64,000 bases of DNA from Varroa destructor (GCF_002443255.2 NW_019211457.1:21525497-21589496); one strand, 5' to 3'; positions 1 to 13,956 are shown, counted from the stretch's first letter. The notes: a model not told the origin generated them from the letters alone. Numbers and translations are program-made.

Positions 1-3000
1 GAACAACAAATTTGTAGAAACTTTCCAATAGCAAACACCATCTGACTATCATAAAAAAGATAAACCATTACGTATGTACTGTTTTAATATAAACTCAAGT
101 GCATAATACCATCAATATACTGGGCTTGTCAGGTCTCGGAAACGAGTTAATCGAACGCCATGAATACCTTCGGTATTATATTTGAATGTTTGCCTTTTAC
201 AAACATATCTTCCACGAATCATTAAAACCAATAGATTTTGCTAAAAAGGGGCGATTCTCGTCACCTAGTCAATAGTCGTTGGAGAACTCCAACGAAATTT
301 CGTAATAGTCGACAGTGTTGTAATAGCAGGTCTCGTGAAAGCCATGCTGTTGTGTTGAATGGGCCATCAATTACTACGCAAAAATGAAATCAGACCATTG
401 TATGATTATCTCGAAGGTCGTTTTTTTGGGAGTATTTAGCTCTCGAGAAAAATGAACAAAAAGTATCAAATGTTACTTCACGTGGTCAATAAATGAATGT
501 CGATAATTCCAGGTTACACTCATATTTCGGATTACATTTTAACCTTGTTATTGATGCGTTTAACATGATTTAAATGCCCTCATAGTACTAACTGCCTAAA
601 GTTTGATTACAAATGAAGATCCGGGCTGGTGCGAGTAAAATAAATGCGACAAGTGCTCTCGTGGTATGTATTGTCTACGAACACCTCCAGCATGGCTTGC
701 AAACGTGTTTTGATAATTTCATGTAACACACTATACAACCATCGTCATAACTCGTTTTTACACAATCCAACAACATGACAAACTTTAAAAACATGTGCAA
801 AAATCGTGCTAATAAAGCTGAAGACATTTTAAGAAAAACTGACTATACGTTTTGTGACTGAAACACCTCTAGGTGATGACTTTTGATGAGTAAAGTATGA
901 TCACAGTTTTCAAGTAGATCGCATTGCTTTTAGAAGGAAGCTCGGGCTTCATCCTTTTGTTGATTTGCATTGAGATCATAAAAAGCAATGTTACACTGTG
1001 AACTAATTTTACTTCTAAACACATTGGATACCGTTCGCCAAATAACGCTTGGCAATTGTATTAAACAGCTCAAGTACATGTAAGGATCGCAACTGTAACA
1101 AGCTACAGTGGACTAAGCACACACTTTGAATACGGGTATCCGTGCAGCTACAGCAGATCGCGTTCCTAGTGTCCCAACCGATAATAGTAACATGTACATC
1201 ATTTCTAATGGATTGCTGTACACCACGTGTTAACAAGATAAACATCTTTGGCGGAAGATTGATTTCGAGACGAGGCCTATCCATGCGTATTTCTTATTGT
1301 TGGTGTTAAAGAAATCTAAAATCAATTTTCGCAAGTTCTGTTTGATAGCTGACGATAATAAATTGAGTGCACTGATCATGAAAAATTTCGATCGTTAGGC
1401 TTAGTTTCATGTGTCTTTGGCACTTGCAGCGGTCTATGCTATGTGAAAATCGGCTTTATGGGCCCGATGGATAATACTGAGCGCAACCAGCTTTCCACTT
1501 CCAAGCAGATGTTCTCACCTTTCAAGCAAAACACCTTGGAAAATTATAAAAACAACAACTTTTTTTGAAAATCGGTACGGTAGGAATAAGTATGCGAGGC
1601 TATTTCGTAGGTTTAGTCTTAAAGAGCCTACTCTGGCTGGTTAGTTAAGGCCTACAGTTCCTTGTAAGTTAAGCACCTTTTGGAAAAGCCCAATATCGTT
1701 TCGCATTTACACGAAATAAAGTTCGTTTCACTGACTCGTTATAAGTTTACTTTCGTGATTAGTTAGTTGTCTACAAAATTATGAATGGGACAGGTTTTAA
1801 GAACAACAGAACCATGTATGGGTATTGGCGCTCAATTAAGCCAAAAAGAGCCCTGAATGTTTTCCATTCGCAATTAAACGGATGGCCGTCAAGCTTTTCA
1901 AATCCTTCTCACTGCCCAGCCATAGCTATAAAAAGTTTGCAAAAACATCGCCTAAAGTACCAATTCAAGCTCATATGCTGAATTTGTTAGTTGAAATATT
2001 ATTTTCTTTTACTATCTATTACATTTGCTTATTGCAATAACTTAATGCTTCAAGTTTTTCGTACGACAATTTCTATGACAAACCAGGCTATCTTTTACTA
2101 AAGCTAAGTTCCCTCGTATATATGAAGTAAGATTAAACTGCGCTCATCGTAGAAACTGAAGTAATCGCAAAATTTGCAAAAAACACCCATGCCCTCTGTA
2201 TCTAATACAACAATTTTTCATCTGCCCAGATGATAATTTTATATATTTATAAGTTGATATATTGAGATATTTAGACATTATTATCCAAGATAATATATAT
2301 ATAAAAAATAAAATGTGTCTACGCCCAGTTTAAAACTTGAGTACCCACATATCGTATACCTCCTCCTAATAATGATATAACGTTCCTTGAAACAAAGCGA
2401 CCACCCGGCACTCATCATCGTATATTATGGGGCTCATATGTCACTTGGTTTATGGAAGCATTCAGTTGGACAAAGTGCGTGGTAACAACTGTGCGCAGAG
2501 CATTTGATCAAATATTTATTCAATCTATAAACTCTTTTTAACAGCAAACTCAAGAGCTGTCAAGTATGTCCAGTTCGGTATTCCTGCTAATACAATGTTT
2601 CAGTCCCTCTTAATTTTAATTTTTCGAAGCGAGCTCTGTTCCTCAGTCTTTAGTCAATTCGTGAAGAGGTCATTTGGGCCGTTTAAATCCTTAGCTTGTT
2701 TATTCAGTCATGGTCAGCGTATAAAGTATATGCAATTGATTAGTTGCACATTTGTGAATCACGCATTTAACTATATGAGCGCTTGTTGGTTTAGGAGTTG
2801 CTAAGCCAGCTTTAAATTGAAACAATTCTTTGCATTGGTCTTAATATTCTGCCAAGTACCAAGGTGTACTGTGTTCATATATAATCATCATCATACATGA
2901 AATGAGACACGCCAAGCTTTGGGTCTGTTCAGATTCATTCGTAATAAAGTAATGTTCATAAGAAAAACATTTAATTTATTCATTACTTTTTGTGTACTGC

Positions 3001-3429
3001 AAATACATGCACGTAAAACTGCGCTATGAGTTAGAATAATTTTACAAATTATCTTAAAACACAAAGCTTCAGAAAATAAACTACGTATTCCTAGATGGTG
3101 TGCAGCACTTCAATCTTTGCTACGATCTAGAATACAATGAAGCGCTATCGTTAAGGTGCCATTAAGGTTCTGCACCTACTGGTAGTACTGCATTGACAGT
3201 CGGCGTAATCATTCACATGAAACACATGGCATGTACAACGAGAGTTGATTTTACTTGCATATAATATTGTTTCCCCTTTTTAAGGAAATGGTAGTGTCAT
3301 AAACCTTACTTTAAAAGCAGGACGTTACAAAAGTATATTATGGGAGTCAAAATAGTCAGCACATAAATAATCTTATGTTCTGCTTGCATTTTTACATTGT
3401 CCGTATTAGGTTGTTAAAAAAAATATTGA
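1..3429. other. AT-rich non-coding stretch, no gene recognised
   Basis: No reading frame here resembles a family I know. The longest frames are an 89-residue one at 1,015-1,284 (-) and short plus-strand ones near 1.8 and 2.6 kb, all without splice-site support or recognisable motifs. Local TA-rich runs occur near 2.25-2.31 kb. It is best read as intergenic or intronic DNA. Confidence 0.5.
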
Positions 3430-3529
3430 NNNNNNNNNNNNNNNNNNNNNNNNNNNNNNNNNNNNNNNNNNNNNNNNNNNNNNNNNNNNNNNNNNNNNNN
3501 NNNNNNNNNNNNNNNNNNNNNNNNNNNNN
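3430..3529. other. Assembly gap of exactly 100 N
   Basis: A run of 100 undefined bases begins after an AT-rich stretch and ends directly against a TATATATATG run. The round length suggests a placeholder of unknown true size. An apparent 109-residue minus-strand frame crossing it is an artefact downstream of a mariner fragment. Confidence 0.98.
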
Positions 3530-3573
3530 TATATATATGTATAAATAAAATATTTTTAATATTTAAAATAATA

Positions 3574-3960
3574 TTACTGAATGAAATAGGCGTCATTTGA
3601 ATGACAATCTTTTCCCATATTTCTGCTAACACCATAATCTTATTATTGTTGAACATCTGTGATTTCAGAGTGAAAAATTGCAACAAGTGATATTTGCGTC
3701 CCTTCATTAAAACTAAGCTAACATAATTAAAAAAGTTCTGCAAAGACCGAACAAGATAAAAGTTTTATGGTGCAAGATCTAGGCCGCACGGCGGATGCGC
3801 TAGGATTTTCCACCTAAATTCTCTCAATCTTTGCCGGATAGCTAAAGCTATATGCGGTCATGCATTGTTATGATGGAATGTTGTCTCCTCTGTTTGTAAG
3901 TTGCACTCGATTTTTTTCAATCGTTTGTTGTAGCATTCTTAGTTTTTGGTAGTGGGGGGT
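3574..3960 (-). mobile_element. Mariner transposase C-terminal half, degenerate (copy A)
   Basis: Read on the minus strand across at least two frameshifts, this encodes the C-terminal catalytic half of a cecropia/irritans-type mariner transposase, the enzyme that cuts and pastes the element. Recognisable in order: IEKNR-QLTNR; HHNNA-PHIALAIRQRLREF, where HHDNARPH is expected, so the second catalytic Asp is now Asn; KILAHPPCGLDLAP, where HPPYSPDLAPSD is expected; FYLVRSLQNFF; KGRKYHLLQFF; a WEKIV tryptophan motif; and NDAYFIQ followed by a stop near 3,574. Two in-frame stops replace conserved residues, so it is dead. The N-terminal DNA-binding half is absent. A second, more diverged copy lies in the same orientation at 43.3-44.2 kb. 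The assembly gap lies just beyond its 3' end. Confidence 0.9.
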
Positions 3961-6900
3961 TCGTAACCTTAAAGCTATCTAGCAAAAAAAAAGGCTAATA
4001 TCTTTTCTACAATTCAATATAAAATTTTCATATATAATTATCTTCCACACGTAAATGCTCATTAGCAGATTGGAACTGAGTAGGAAACAGCTATTTTAAG
4101 TCATTTTCTTACACTGTTAAGCCTACCCTGCTAGAGCTGACAACTGCATCTAAAATGTCCTTATCTAGTATCAGGTACGCGAATAAATTATTATTATAAT
4201 GAAAATATATCTCAAATTTCTACTGCACGTTACACTGTTTCGTTCACAATCGCACGTTTTTAAATGGCCAACATTTTTAAACCAAGTTAGCAAACTTAGA
4301 GTTTTTCAGTATACTCTCAGGCGTAACGTTTTATTAAAACAATGCTATTTTCCACAATATTAAAAGAACTTACTTGTGAGAACTGATTTCGCTAATTTAG
4401 AAGCTGCTTCGATATCTACTAAATTAAGTATGTGTTAGGAACATTTATCAGCAACGTTTGTATTGGTGTCTGTGAGAGTATATCAACAATAGCTTAAAAA
4501 AGCTAGCGTAACTCTGTTTCTAGCTGTAACCAAGCAACCATAGTTGAAAATTTTATACCGTTATTTTATTATTTGTAATAAAAACAGGTGTAAAAGAACT
4601 AAAGGCAAATGTGTATTGCTTAAAATTATTGACTCGATGCACTAAACAAACAACAGACAAATACCAGAGAAAGCACTGCGATAAATACATATTATTCGAA
4701 AAAAGTAAAATTTAATGTCGTATAACATATTGAAGCATTTCTCATTTTTAATCAACTTTTATACGTCTTCTAGTTCTTTATTCTGACATTTTAGAACGCA
4801 AGAGGAGTATTTTAATGGTTATTCGTTTTAGCGCGAAGTTCTATACCTTAAATGAATATCTACATATCTAATAAAAATAATTATTGCTTTAAAAAGATCG
4901 TAAATGCTAAGGGCATCCAATTACAATATGCTGCGGGCAGTTTAATTGCAAAACAAAATAAAAGGATGTAAGATATGAAAGGCTTTAGTGCCTTTGGATT
5001 AAAGAATTAAAGAGAGAATCTAAACCGTATATAACAATATCTATTTGAGTACACGGAGTTTTTTTAATTCGATTGCCAAAACTACGGTAAAATATTAGAC
5101 GAAAATCACGTTTGACGACTTTCACGGCTGACTAACATTACATTCTCTGTCTCCTGCTTTTTGTGTATTTAAATAGGATCCCCATCGACATTGCTTGCTT
5201 CTGAGTGTTTTCTCCAAGGAGTTTCAACCTGTCCAAACAAACAATAAAAACTGTTTTTGCTTCATATCCTTAATTTATCTTACGAACTACCACAACTTGA
5301 TATCGTGTTCGTGACACCTACCCTAATTAATATACATATTTTGTCAATACGTTAAGTAACGCAAAAGAAAAACGTGGTGTTACTTAAACGCGACGGGTTC
5401 GTGCATCTTCTATCATTTAGTTGTCAATAGAAAACAAAGTCTACGTAAATCAAAGGCGAAAGAGGCCACGATGATACTTGTTATTCCAAACTTTTTTTCA
5501 ACCTGGTGGGTCTCTTTGTTCTACCGCAAACGAGAAGTGGAATATAGAAAATAAGAAGTTGGTGGAGAAGATGCTAACGGGGAAGTGCAGAGAGGTTAGC
5601 AAGGCAAAAGGAGGACCTAAAGAAAGGCAAGAGAGAGTAATATGAGATCATCGTCCATCTATCTAGTAATTATAGTAATAGCTGGTATATACGTGTTGGG
5701 TGATGTGCTGTGAATTGTCAATAGATTTAGTTCGCTTTTAATTTCTAGCCGCGACTTCCCGGATCTGCTTTACATGTTTATCAAATAGACACTTGAGTAG
5801 TCCTCCCAAATCAGCTAATAGAGAAAGAGGGTTACTGAATAGAGACAGAAAGGGGTGACAGATAAGGCAACGACAACTACAATAACTGAACATTATCAAT
5901 GCTGTCAGCGATGATGGCTTTACTTGCAATAATAAACGCAAAAAGGCATAGATGGTCTTCGGTCTTTATTGCTGGTGTTGGGAGTATCAAAATACATTTG
6001 TTGATCGTTGTTCGTGCACCTCCTCTTGCATTCCTATCATCATTATGATCACGCACTTTTTCTTATTAGCTGGAACCGTGTTTATTATTTTTTTTTTGAA
6101 AATTAACTTTTAACAAGTTTTGTAATGATCAATCTTAGAACGATTAAAAACTATCCTCTTGCTTGCGAATCCTGTGTGGTCATACGGGACCAAGTTAAGT
6201 TTGTGGTACGTAAAACCATGACCACCACTACTGTCAAGTGCAGGGCCTCTAATTTTTATTAAAGCACTTGATATTTTTAGATAAATCTGAACTTGAACAA
6301 ACAGCAAACGTGGAGAACGTTTCACAGAAAAAAAAATCGATTTGCTTCGCTTGATTTCGCCTTAATCGATTTCAATAACAATTCTGGAAAAATGGATTAC
6401 ATGCATGGTATAGTAGCTAAATGTAAGTGAGGGCCAATATAACAAATGATGGCTGTGAAGCCTCGGTGCGTACATCTACAATACAAATATGCGCAAATGC
6501 TTTGATTGCCGACCTGCTACTATCGTTGCTGATGCGGGACTTGGCCAGTAACAGTAACTTACTTCGCAATTTTCTACTGCAACACTTAGAATTCAGTCAC
6601 ATATTTTACATGAGAAATTTGCCAGCATGCTTTCCATTTCGTAGATCGTTCCTTTTTTAGAAGCAATATAAAAATTAAGTTACAACGGGAAAAAAAAAAC
6701 TAAAAAAATACCAGTAGCTGCCTGCTTTAGATTTAGGTCAATTTTAATGGCTACAGGAAATTATAAAATGAACCACGCTTTTAAGTACCAGGCTCTTCTA
6801 CTGGAAGTTGATGACCCGCAGCTGAGGCAATCGATGACATTTGTTTGTAGGAGTCTCTGACAACAACAGATAATGGCTTTTTTACATCGAGTGTTATCAA

Positions 6901-7962
6901 CGATGTGGCCGACCTACTCGTTTCCTAGAGTTAGCTCAAATTAGCTCGAGTAATTTCGTTTTCTATAGCCTGATCTAGGGTAAATAGAAACAAGGGATGG
7001 CAATGGCAGTTGCGACAGTGACAAGATTCTTCCAAACCTCATTCATTTTTCACATTTCATGTGTTATACAGCAAAAGGAAGGGCACGCAGAAGGGCTGGT
7101 ACACGTGAAACCCAAGTAGAACAGGTAGACGATTTTCTTTAAATCTTTATACTTCTCCATTCTGAAGCATCTGTCTTCGATTAAGGCCAATTTAAGCACG
7201 TATTCATTATTGGCATAAGATGACAGCTTGTAATCATCAGGGGCATTGCTTGTCTACTTGTAACTGTAAAGTGCAGCAATTTCTGATTCCACCTTTATTT
7301 CAGAGAAGTCAAGCGTATGGTGTCAGAATTTATCTTAGCAAAATATTGTGGATTTTATGAACATGACGTACTTCGAGAGTGCCTTAAGGCTTAATTTTTC
7401 AAGCTTACAAAAAAGGAACTAAGCCAAAACATAAACAATTCATGTCCAGTTGACGAGTCATAGCCTGCATCATATCAAAAAAAAAATCATTGCAATTTTT
7501 AGAATTCATGTTTGTGTCTCCCACAATAGATGACTTATTAGATGAAAAAGCCTGACTTCGCAAGTAAGAAATCAACGGCATCACGACTATGTGATACAGT
7601 CTAAGTCTCGACTATCCAGATAAAGGACACGAAAGTATTCGAATCTATTTTTTTATTTGATCAATTTATCTTGCAAAAAGAGGACAAATTTGCTAAAGTA
7701 TTCCGCGTTAGCGTGAGGTAATTTAACTGCATGAATATAGTATATCTGCACAATTTGATTTTATCTAGATGGTTTATATATTAATAATGTGTTTACTTTT
7801 CGAAAAATTTGAACCTCCTGAAAATGATAAATTCCCTACGAATGTGCATATTGTAGTAAGTAAATAATAGTGCTTATAGCTATAACATTCTGGAGTGTCT
7901 TAAAACTCGTTCAACTCGTGCTTGCTTTTAGATATACAATCTAGATATTACCTGAGTCAATC
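3961..7962. other. AT-rich non-coding stretch, no gene recognised
   Basis: No frame matches a known family. A purine-rich patch with AG runs lies at about 5.58-5.64 kb, just before a 67-residue minus-strand frame (5,738-5,941) that I do not recognise. Nothing else stands out. Confidence 0.5.
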
Positions 7963-8013
7963 ACGCAATTCAATAAAGATAAACCTTCATGGTTTATCTT
8001 TATTGAATTGCGT
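7963..8013. repeat. Perfect 23-bp inverted repeat with 5-nt loop
   Basis: The arm at 7,963-7,985 is the exact reverse complement of the arm at 7,991-8,013. They are separated by TTCAT. The arms start ACGCAATTCAATAAAG and contain AATAAAGATAAACC. Transcribed, it would form a long uninterrupted hairpin. It carries no transposase and no obvious target duplication. Confidence 0.95.
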
Positions 8014-8415
8014 CAAGGGAAATTGAAGATCTGTTGTTAATTAATGGTATTGTTTATCGCAATAATTGTGTCACTCATCCCACACAAGCAATTTTATTCC
8101 GAAAACATTGACCCGACAAATAGGCTGACGCAACTTGGAAATTAAAAGCAAATTTTTTTTTGCCGGTTGAGGTACACATTTGTGTAGATTAATTTATAAA
8201 ACATTCAAATACACAGAGTCATACAAAGAAAGCGTTTTTTCGTCTTCAGACTTTTTCATTGCCAAGAGGCTCTCAGCAGTATTAACTGCATACGTAAATT
8301 TGCCTTGATTGAGAGTCACTCCAGAAAAGAATCGATTTTCTGGTTACAAAATCTTGTGGACATACTATGTAGCTGGCGGATAAGAAGAGCATCGTTTACT
8401 GTGAATTTCTGAATC

Positions 8416-8745
8416 TTGATTAAAACTTTGCAGAAAGTATTTACTCTGTGCAGCTCAAAAAAAGTTATAGCTACGCTGCGCGAAAAATGCCCTAGCCACT
8501 TAGCAAGAAAAGGCATTACTCTTCTGCAAGACAACGCCTGGGCACAAATTTCCGGTGGGAATCCTGGGTTTGTTCACTCACTCCGCTCCCGCACTCCCCA
8601 ACTACCGTCTATCGTTAAATGTACAAGATGCCTTGACGATCACAGAGATCGTTTCATCGCAAAGGACTACATCAGAAATGCCGCATTTCCGCATTTCGAG
8701 AGCTACAATAGCAAAGTTATTTATACATGTTAAGAGAAATTATTT
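8416..8745 (+). mobile_element. Mariner-like transposase fragment, degenerate
   Basis: Plus-strand remnant of the catalytic core of a mariner-family transposase, of a different subfamily from the copies at 3.6 and 43.5 kb. The first frame reads ATLREKCPSHLARKG then ITLLQDNAWAQIS. This matches the family signature RPHLARK...LLQDNAPAHT and includes the second catalytic Asp. A frameshift near 8.56 kb moves to HSAPALPNYRLSLNVQDAL, the position of the SPDLAPSDYHLF block, where the third catalytic Asp is lost. It then returns to DRFIAKDYIRNAAFPHFES, resembling the family's FxSxDxVKxAxxxFFxS tail. Neither the N-terminal helix-turn-helix nor terminal repeats were found. It is non-functional. Confidence 0.75.
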
Positions 8746-8752
8746 GTGTTAA

Positions 8753-11700
8753 ATAAAAAATTTCTTATTTATATTTCATGCATTTTTAACCTTGAAAAAC
8801 GTTCTTTGGTTCTGATACTCATGCTGTCAGGATATTTTGTAATAGCTGTTGAGTATCATTGAGTCCGCATTACTAAGACGAAACTCAGCCAGGTGGTCAG
8901 CACAGCGTTCTACCACTGACGATTTTTAAAATTTAGGAACATTTACTTAAAGGAAATTACCTTATTTAAAAACACAAGAGCCGGTCATAATTGTTGTGTC
9001 AAGTCGATTTTCCCTTGTGAAATCACGTCGGAAAAGTCGAATATGCTCTATACGTCAGAAAGGTTGCGTATGTAGTCCATACGAAGGAAATTTTAAATAC
9101 TGGATAGATAACAGAAAAAATTCAATATTTGAGAAGTTCAAATTAATTTTTGATAACCTCTAGCTTTTCGAATATTCTTCCAAAATTTTTCACATCTGAC
9201 AAACTATGATAAGCTTTTAGCTTCGCTTATTTCATTCTTTTGTATAAAAAGATGGCAGATTTTTACCAATTCTTTTCAGTCCTACTAAACTGTGGAAATA
9301 CATAAAAGACTAATGCTAATCTAAGTAAGAATCTTAAAGAATCGTCATCGCTACTGTGTTTCCGAGGCGAACTTTAGATCGGTCCGTAGATCACTAAATT
9401 TTCAGTTTCGATTATATGCGGTTTATAAGAATCACGAAATTGGCTTTTTAGTTTAACAATTAATGTTTACCGCTGTTTCGTAGGTTTAAGGCTTATGTCA
9501 GTGACATTGTGTTACATGTTGACGTGGTACTACTACTTAATATTTCTAAGCTCTGTTTTTAGTACACAAGTGTAATGCAGCTTTGAATGATTATAACAAC
9601 ATACTCTTTCGTAAACGTTTTCAGCAAACAGAGAAAACATCATCTTTCATGGGAACCGAAAATTGCTATTTTCGTGTTGGGTTACCTTCACAGTGTTACA
9701 AAAACTTGGTTTTGGAAAAATACCCAAATTCCTATTTCTATTATTACTCTTGTAATATCATTTAGGATTCATGCGCCTAATAAAGTCTTTGATTTTTTTG
9801 TTGATAACTATGGGATACTTTTCAAAAGCGGGTGCCTATAATCTATAGTTATGCATTGCGCTCAGGCGTTGCTTCATTAGTTTTGGCTTACACGTTACTC
9901 ACTTTTTTTAATGAATGGCTAGCGTTCCCTGGTTAATTATATTTTTTTTCTAGTGAAAAATACTATGAAAGGCGTTAGAGATTACTATCTTAAATGTACA
10001 ATTCTCATATAATAACCTCGTTTTCATAGTTAGATGTTATTGCTGACTTCAATGTATTATAAATCTATTTCTGCCGCCAAGCGCAATTACCAGAATGAAC
10101 TACAAAAGTTAGGTTTTGCATTACCTTGGAAGAGCAATACTACCCTTGTAACACCAATCTAATGGAACGTCACCAGTAGCGATTTGTATAGAATGTTGCG
10201 TGCTCTATTGAATTTCTAAACTTTTGTTTAAAACACGTGTTTTTTTTTTAATTTAACTAACTGTAACGGTTCAACATTTCAACCGAACTGGCCTTTAACA
10301 ATTCAAAGTAATTGAAAACCGTCCTGAGAATCATCTTTACACTAGACGGCTTAAGTTTATTAGCGCTATGTGTAGACGTAAACAAGAGACTTGGCGAAGA
10401 TACGAAAAAGTTAACATAAAAAACTGATTCTTGAAAGGGGATTAGCAGTTACTCCTGCGCAAAGAACATTTTATTACTACTATTATTATTATACAATATG
10501 CTTAATATATTGCTATAGTAATATTGATTAATCACTGTAATTAATTTGACACTGTAATTGCCTTAGGCCAGGGCTGATCAGCGTTGCTAACTTTTTACAC
10601 AGTTTACCCATTTTGTCGAATAATGTTCATATTCTAATACGTGGATATGGTCGTTTTTAGCTGTTATAGCATACACAGCAATACAGAAAGCGCCTGGCTA
10701 CTCAAGTTTTCAGCATAGATTGCTGCTGAGGTTCGCAGGGTTTGGCTGTTTGCCTCGACACAACTAGAAACTGAGAGACCCTCCTGTTAGCGATATCTAT
10801 TTATAACTGCTTTATGAGACGAAACGAAGGAATAGGTAAAGCATGATATTTATGAATAGGGATCGTTAACGAATGGATACTTTTCAGCATCTTAAACATG
10901 GTTTTCAAATTTAATGTAGTTGATATGTTGCATCAATATCGCCATAGACATTAGAAGAAAATTTAATTCCATTCGAAAACCACACATAGGCGAACCATAT
11001 CGACAAAGGAAATACAGTCAGCGATTCTACACCACTTACGGAGAGTTTATTATCATTTATACGACTTTTCATAATCAGTGTCATAAATAATTAATGTTTG
11101 TATATTATATTTATACCAGTTATTTACGTTTTGTGCAGTTTTCCAAATGAATTTAAAAATGTTTTTCTTATTCATCTGAGATTTCGGCCGAAGAATCACT
11201 GGATTCAATACAAAGATATAGCTGGCGATTATTTTCGGAGTAAATAAAGCTTTATAAGCTTTTCCATCATCGATACTATCTCCTAATTATTTTTAGCTTT
11301 CACATCATTTTGTGCTACTTGATGGAAGGCAAACTTCTTGATCAAACGACCATAGAATCTAAACAATCTAAATTGGTTCTTATTGGTTGATACTTACAAA
11401 CTGAAGAAACCGACTTTTGAATTATCACTGCTAGTTAAGTTTCATCTGTAATTAAAAAAATTGTTTTTTACGACCCAGTCCAATCACCCTTCCGACCCAA
11501 TAAAGCATTTATGAGTGACAAAGTGCAATTGTGATAGACAAAGAAGCTATCTGTACGCTCATGGTTTGTAACGTAATTGGTTAGTAAAGGTATTCACTGA
11601 TGCTGTATAAAATTATATATCTAAAATGGCTGCAATGTAAGTCGCCTCTGGATTTAAGCCATATTTTTGCATTTGAAGGAGCAAAAAAGAAAATAAATTA

Positions 11701-13648
11701 TTCTAGAATATAAGCCGAGAAAAAAGAAAACCCCGGTGATCATTGCCGGAAGATTTACGAAAATATAATTACCGGTACAAAATATCCATATAAAATATAC
11801 CGTAAAACGTACGTATGTAATTATCTAGCGTTATGGAAAATAGTCGTTCAGTAGAAATATTGGTGCTATAAGTTTCCAATGCTAATGAGAGTAAAGGTTT
11901 ACTTATATCGACACCGCTATGTCTAAGTTAATATTATAAATTAAATGAGTTATTTATTATATTTTTAATGTTTATTATTAATAATTATTATTAATATTTT
12001 ATATATTGAATATAAATTGATAGCATTATAGTAATCCTTTATAATTCCCTATAGCGAGGTACACAAGCCTACGGCACATGTTTCAAATAAAAACTACGCA
12101 AATATACTTCATAAAAATATTTGCACTAATATATATATATAGACGTGTTGTATGCTTCAGGTGAAAAGGCTTGGCTACCCGACAACGCGAGTGCAAAATG
12201 GGAGAAAGCTAAGAATTATGTAAAATTGAAGGGAAATTACATAAATTGGATGGATTAGATATGAGCAAAAATAGTAGATAAACGGCGTATTTACATCGTT
12301 TATGAAATCGAAAGACTTATTTATCGATCCCTCAACGACTGAGTGCAAGTAGGAAATTGGCTTTATATGAAACTGCTATTACTCATCTCGGGCTAATTTC
12401 TTACAAGAAAATGTTATCGACGGAAGAACTTGAACATAAGTAGTCTGATCGGGTTAACAATAACAGTTGTCACTAGTGTACCGGCTCATTCAAACAATAG
12501 GTTTTGTATGCGTACCAAAACAAATTCTACAAAACTACGTCAATATTAGATAATACCTCAACAGATCCTTGCTAAAATTCTCCGGTCAAATGTGTAACTT
12601 GTCAATCTCAACATTTTTTATTGCTGAAATGCGCTTTGTTGATTTCGAAAAGTGGCTCTTCTAGATTTATTAAATCAAGAATGTACTGCTTTATTATCTA
12701 AAACGCATCACTAGACTTACACTGTCAAAAATGTTTGCGAAACTCATGTTACTTTCTAGCCTTTGTTTTTACAGGATCATTCCTACCCACAAGGTTGTTA
12801 AAACATGGTTAGAAAGTTCAAAGTTTATCAGTCAAGCATACGTAATAGATGCATGCATTGGTGCTATATTATGATTCGAAGTAGGCAACCCAATTTATTA
12901 ATTTACTAAAAAGCTTATATGAGTTCATGTGCGCCAGTTTAGCCCGTTGCTCATTCATGTTGACCAGCATAAATTCCATTACACATCTACCCACAATATA
13001 GCTGACTCATTCTATACCCAAAACAAGCAGTGGGTTCTTAGCGAAGCTTCGACAGTCAGTGGTTTCTGTTCTTGACAACTTCATGAAATTTGTTTGATAC
13101 ATAAATGTAGAAGTTATCTAATATATATATATATACATATAGTTTGCCCACAATATACATCCCATTGCTTGCATTTGTTTACTTGGTTGCCCGTTCCAAC
13201 GCCGCGATGACCAATGGAAGCTGCGTTAGCCACCTGATAACTAATTTTTTTAACTGACTTACGTGAATGCATGCACCATACAGATCCATTCTCCACAAAA
13301 AATCATGATGTAGAAAAAAAAAGGTAAATTCAAAGCTAATACTAATTCGTAATCATGAAGGACTACCGTAATACAATCAAACAAAGCTAACAAGTAATAC
13401 AACAAGTAGTAAACAAGTAATACAAAGCTTGCTTTGATTACTTTTTATTGTAAAAAAAAGTTATTTTTTGTGCATTTGTTGCATGTCTATTACTCGTTGT
13501 TTCTCTACCGTTATTTAAATCAATTTTAAGTAAAACTGCTTATTAAAGAAAGGAATACATTCATGTACGGTTTTGTCCATTTAAGAAATTGCTTACCTAA
13601 TATACAAGAGATGTAAAACATATTCGAAATGGTCTCTATCAATAACAT
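8753..13648. other. AT-rich non-coding stretch, no gene recognised
   Basis: I see no family-level coding signal. It includes strongly AT-rich, TA-repeat-like sequence at 11.94-12.01 kb and a short TA tract at 13.12-13.14 kb. Two overlapping short frames at 9.58-9.84 kb have no recognisable motifs. Confidence 0.5.
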
Positions 13649-13956
13649 TTGGCACTTAATGGAGGCAAAAGTTGTGAGATTTCGTCTTTGAATTTCTTCG
13701 TAATTTTTGGACAACTTGTGCAACGCATGTGGCCTTTAAGCGGGAGCGAACAACTGGTTTTTACCCGTACGAATACAGAGAGAAAAAACAACTTTGCCCA
13801 AACTGTAGCGTTTTGCTGGACGGACGTTATTGATTCGAAATACTCAGGCGCAAATAAAGCTTCCTACTTTTATGGTTCATGCTTAACTATAATGAAGGTT
13901 TTCGCGCTTGGTTTGTGCCTTGGATTTATTCCACTGGTTTATATGGGCAGATAAAA
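13649..13956 (+). mobile_element. Tc1-like transposase fragment, degenerate
   Basis: A 101-residue plus-strand frame resembles the middle of a Tc1-type transposase. RTNTERKNNFAQTVAFCWT occupies the place of the conserved K/RTNxxxRLxFAxxHxxWT block between the DNA-binding and catalytic domains. DVIDSKYSG follows where VIxSDESKYxxxGSDG, with the first catalytic Asp, is expected, so residues have been lost. VFALGLCLGFIPLVYMG sits where VMVWGCxSxxGxGPLVxIxG is expected. Later catalytic blocks are not recognisable. It ends about 120 bp from the splice donor of the promoter island at 14.1 kb, so it may lie in that gene's first intron. Confidence 0.6.

Noticed and set aside
1015..1284. 89-residue minus-strand frame that could be a coding exon of the gene started at 14.2 kb
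   Set aside because: I saw no convincing acceptor and donor pair around it and no family resemblance, so it is not supported as an exon.
3414..3743. 109-residue frame crossing the N gap
   Set aside because: A third of it is undefined residues. The real content is the out-of-frame end of a mariner transposase.
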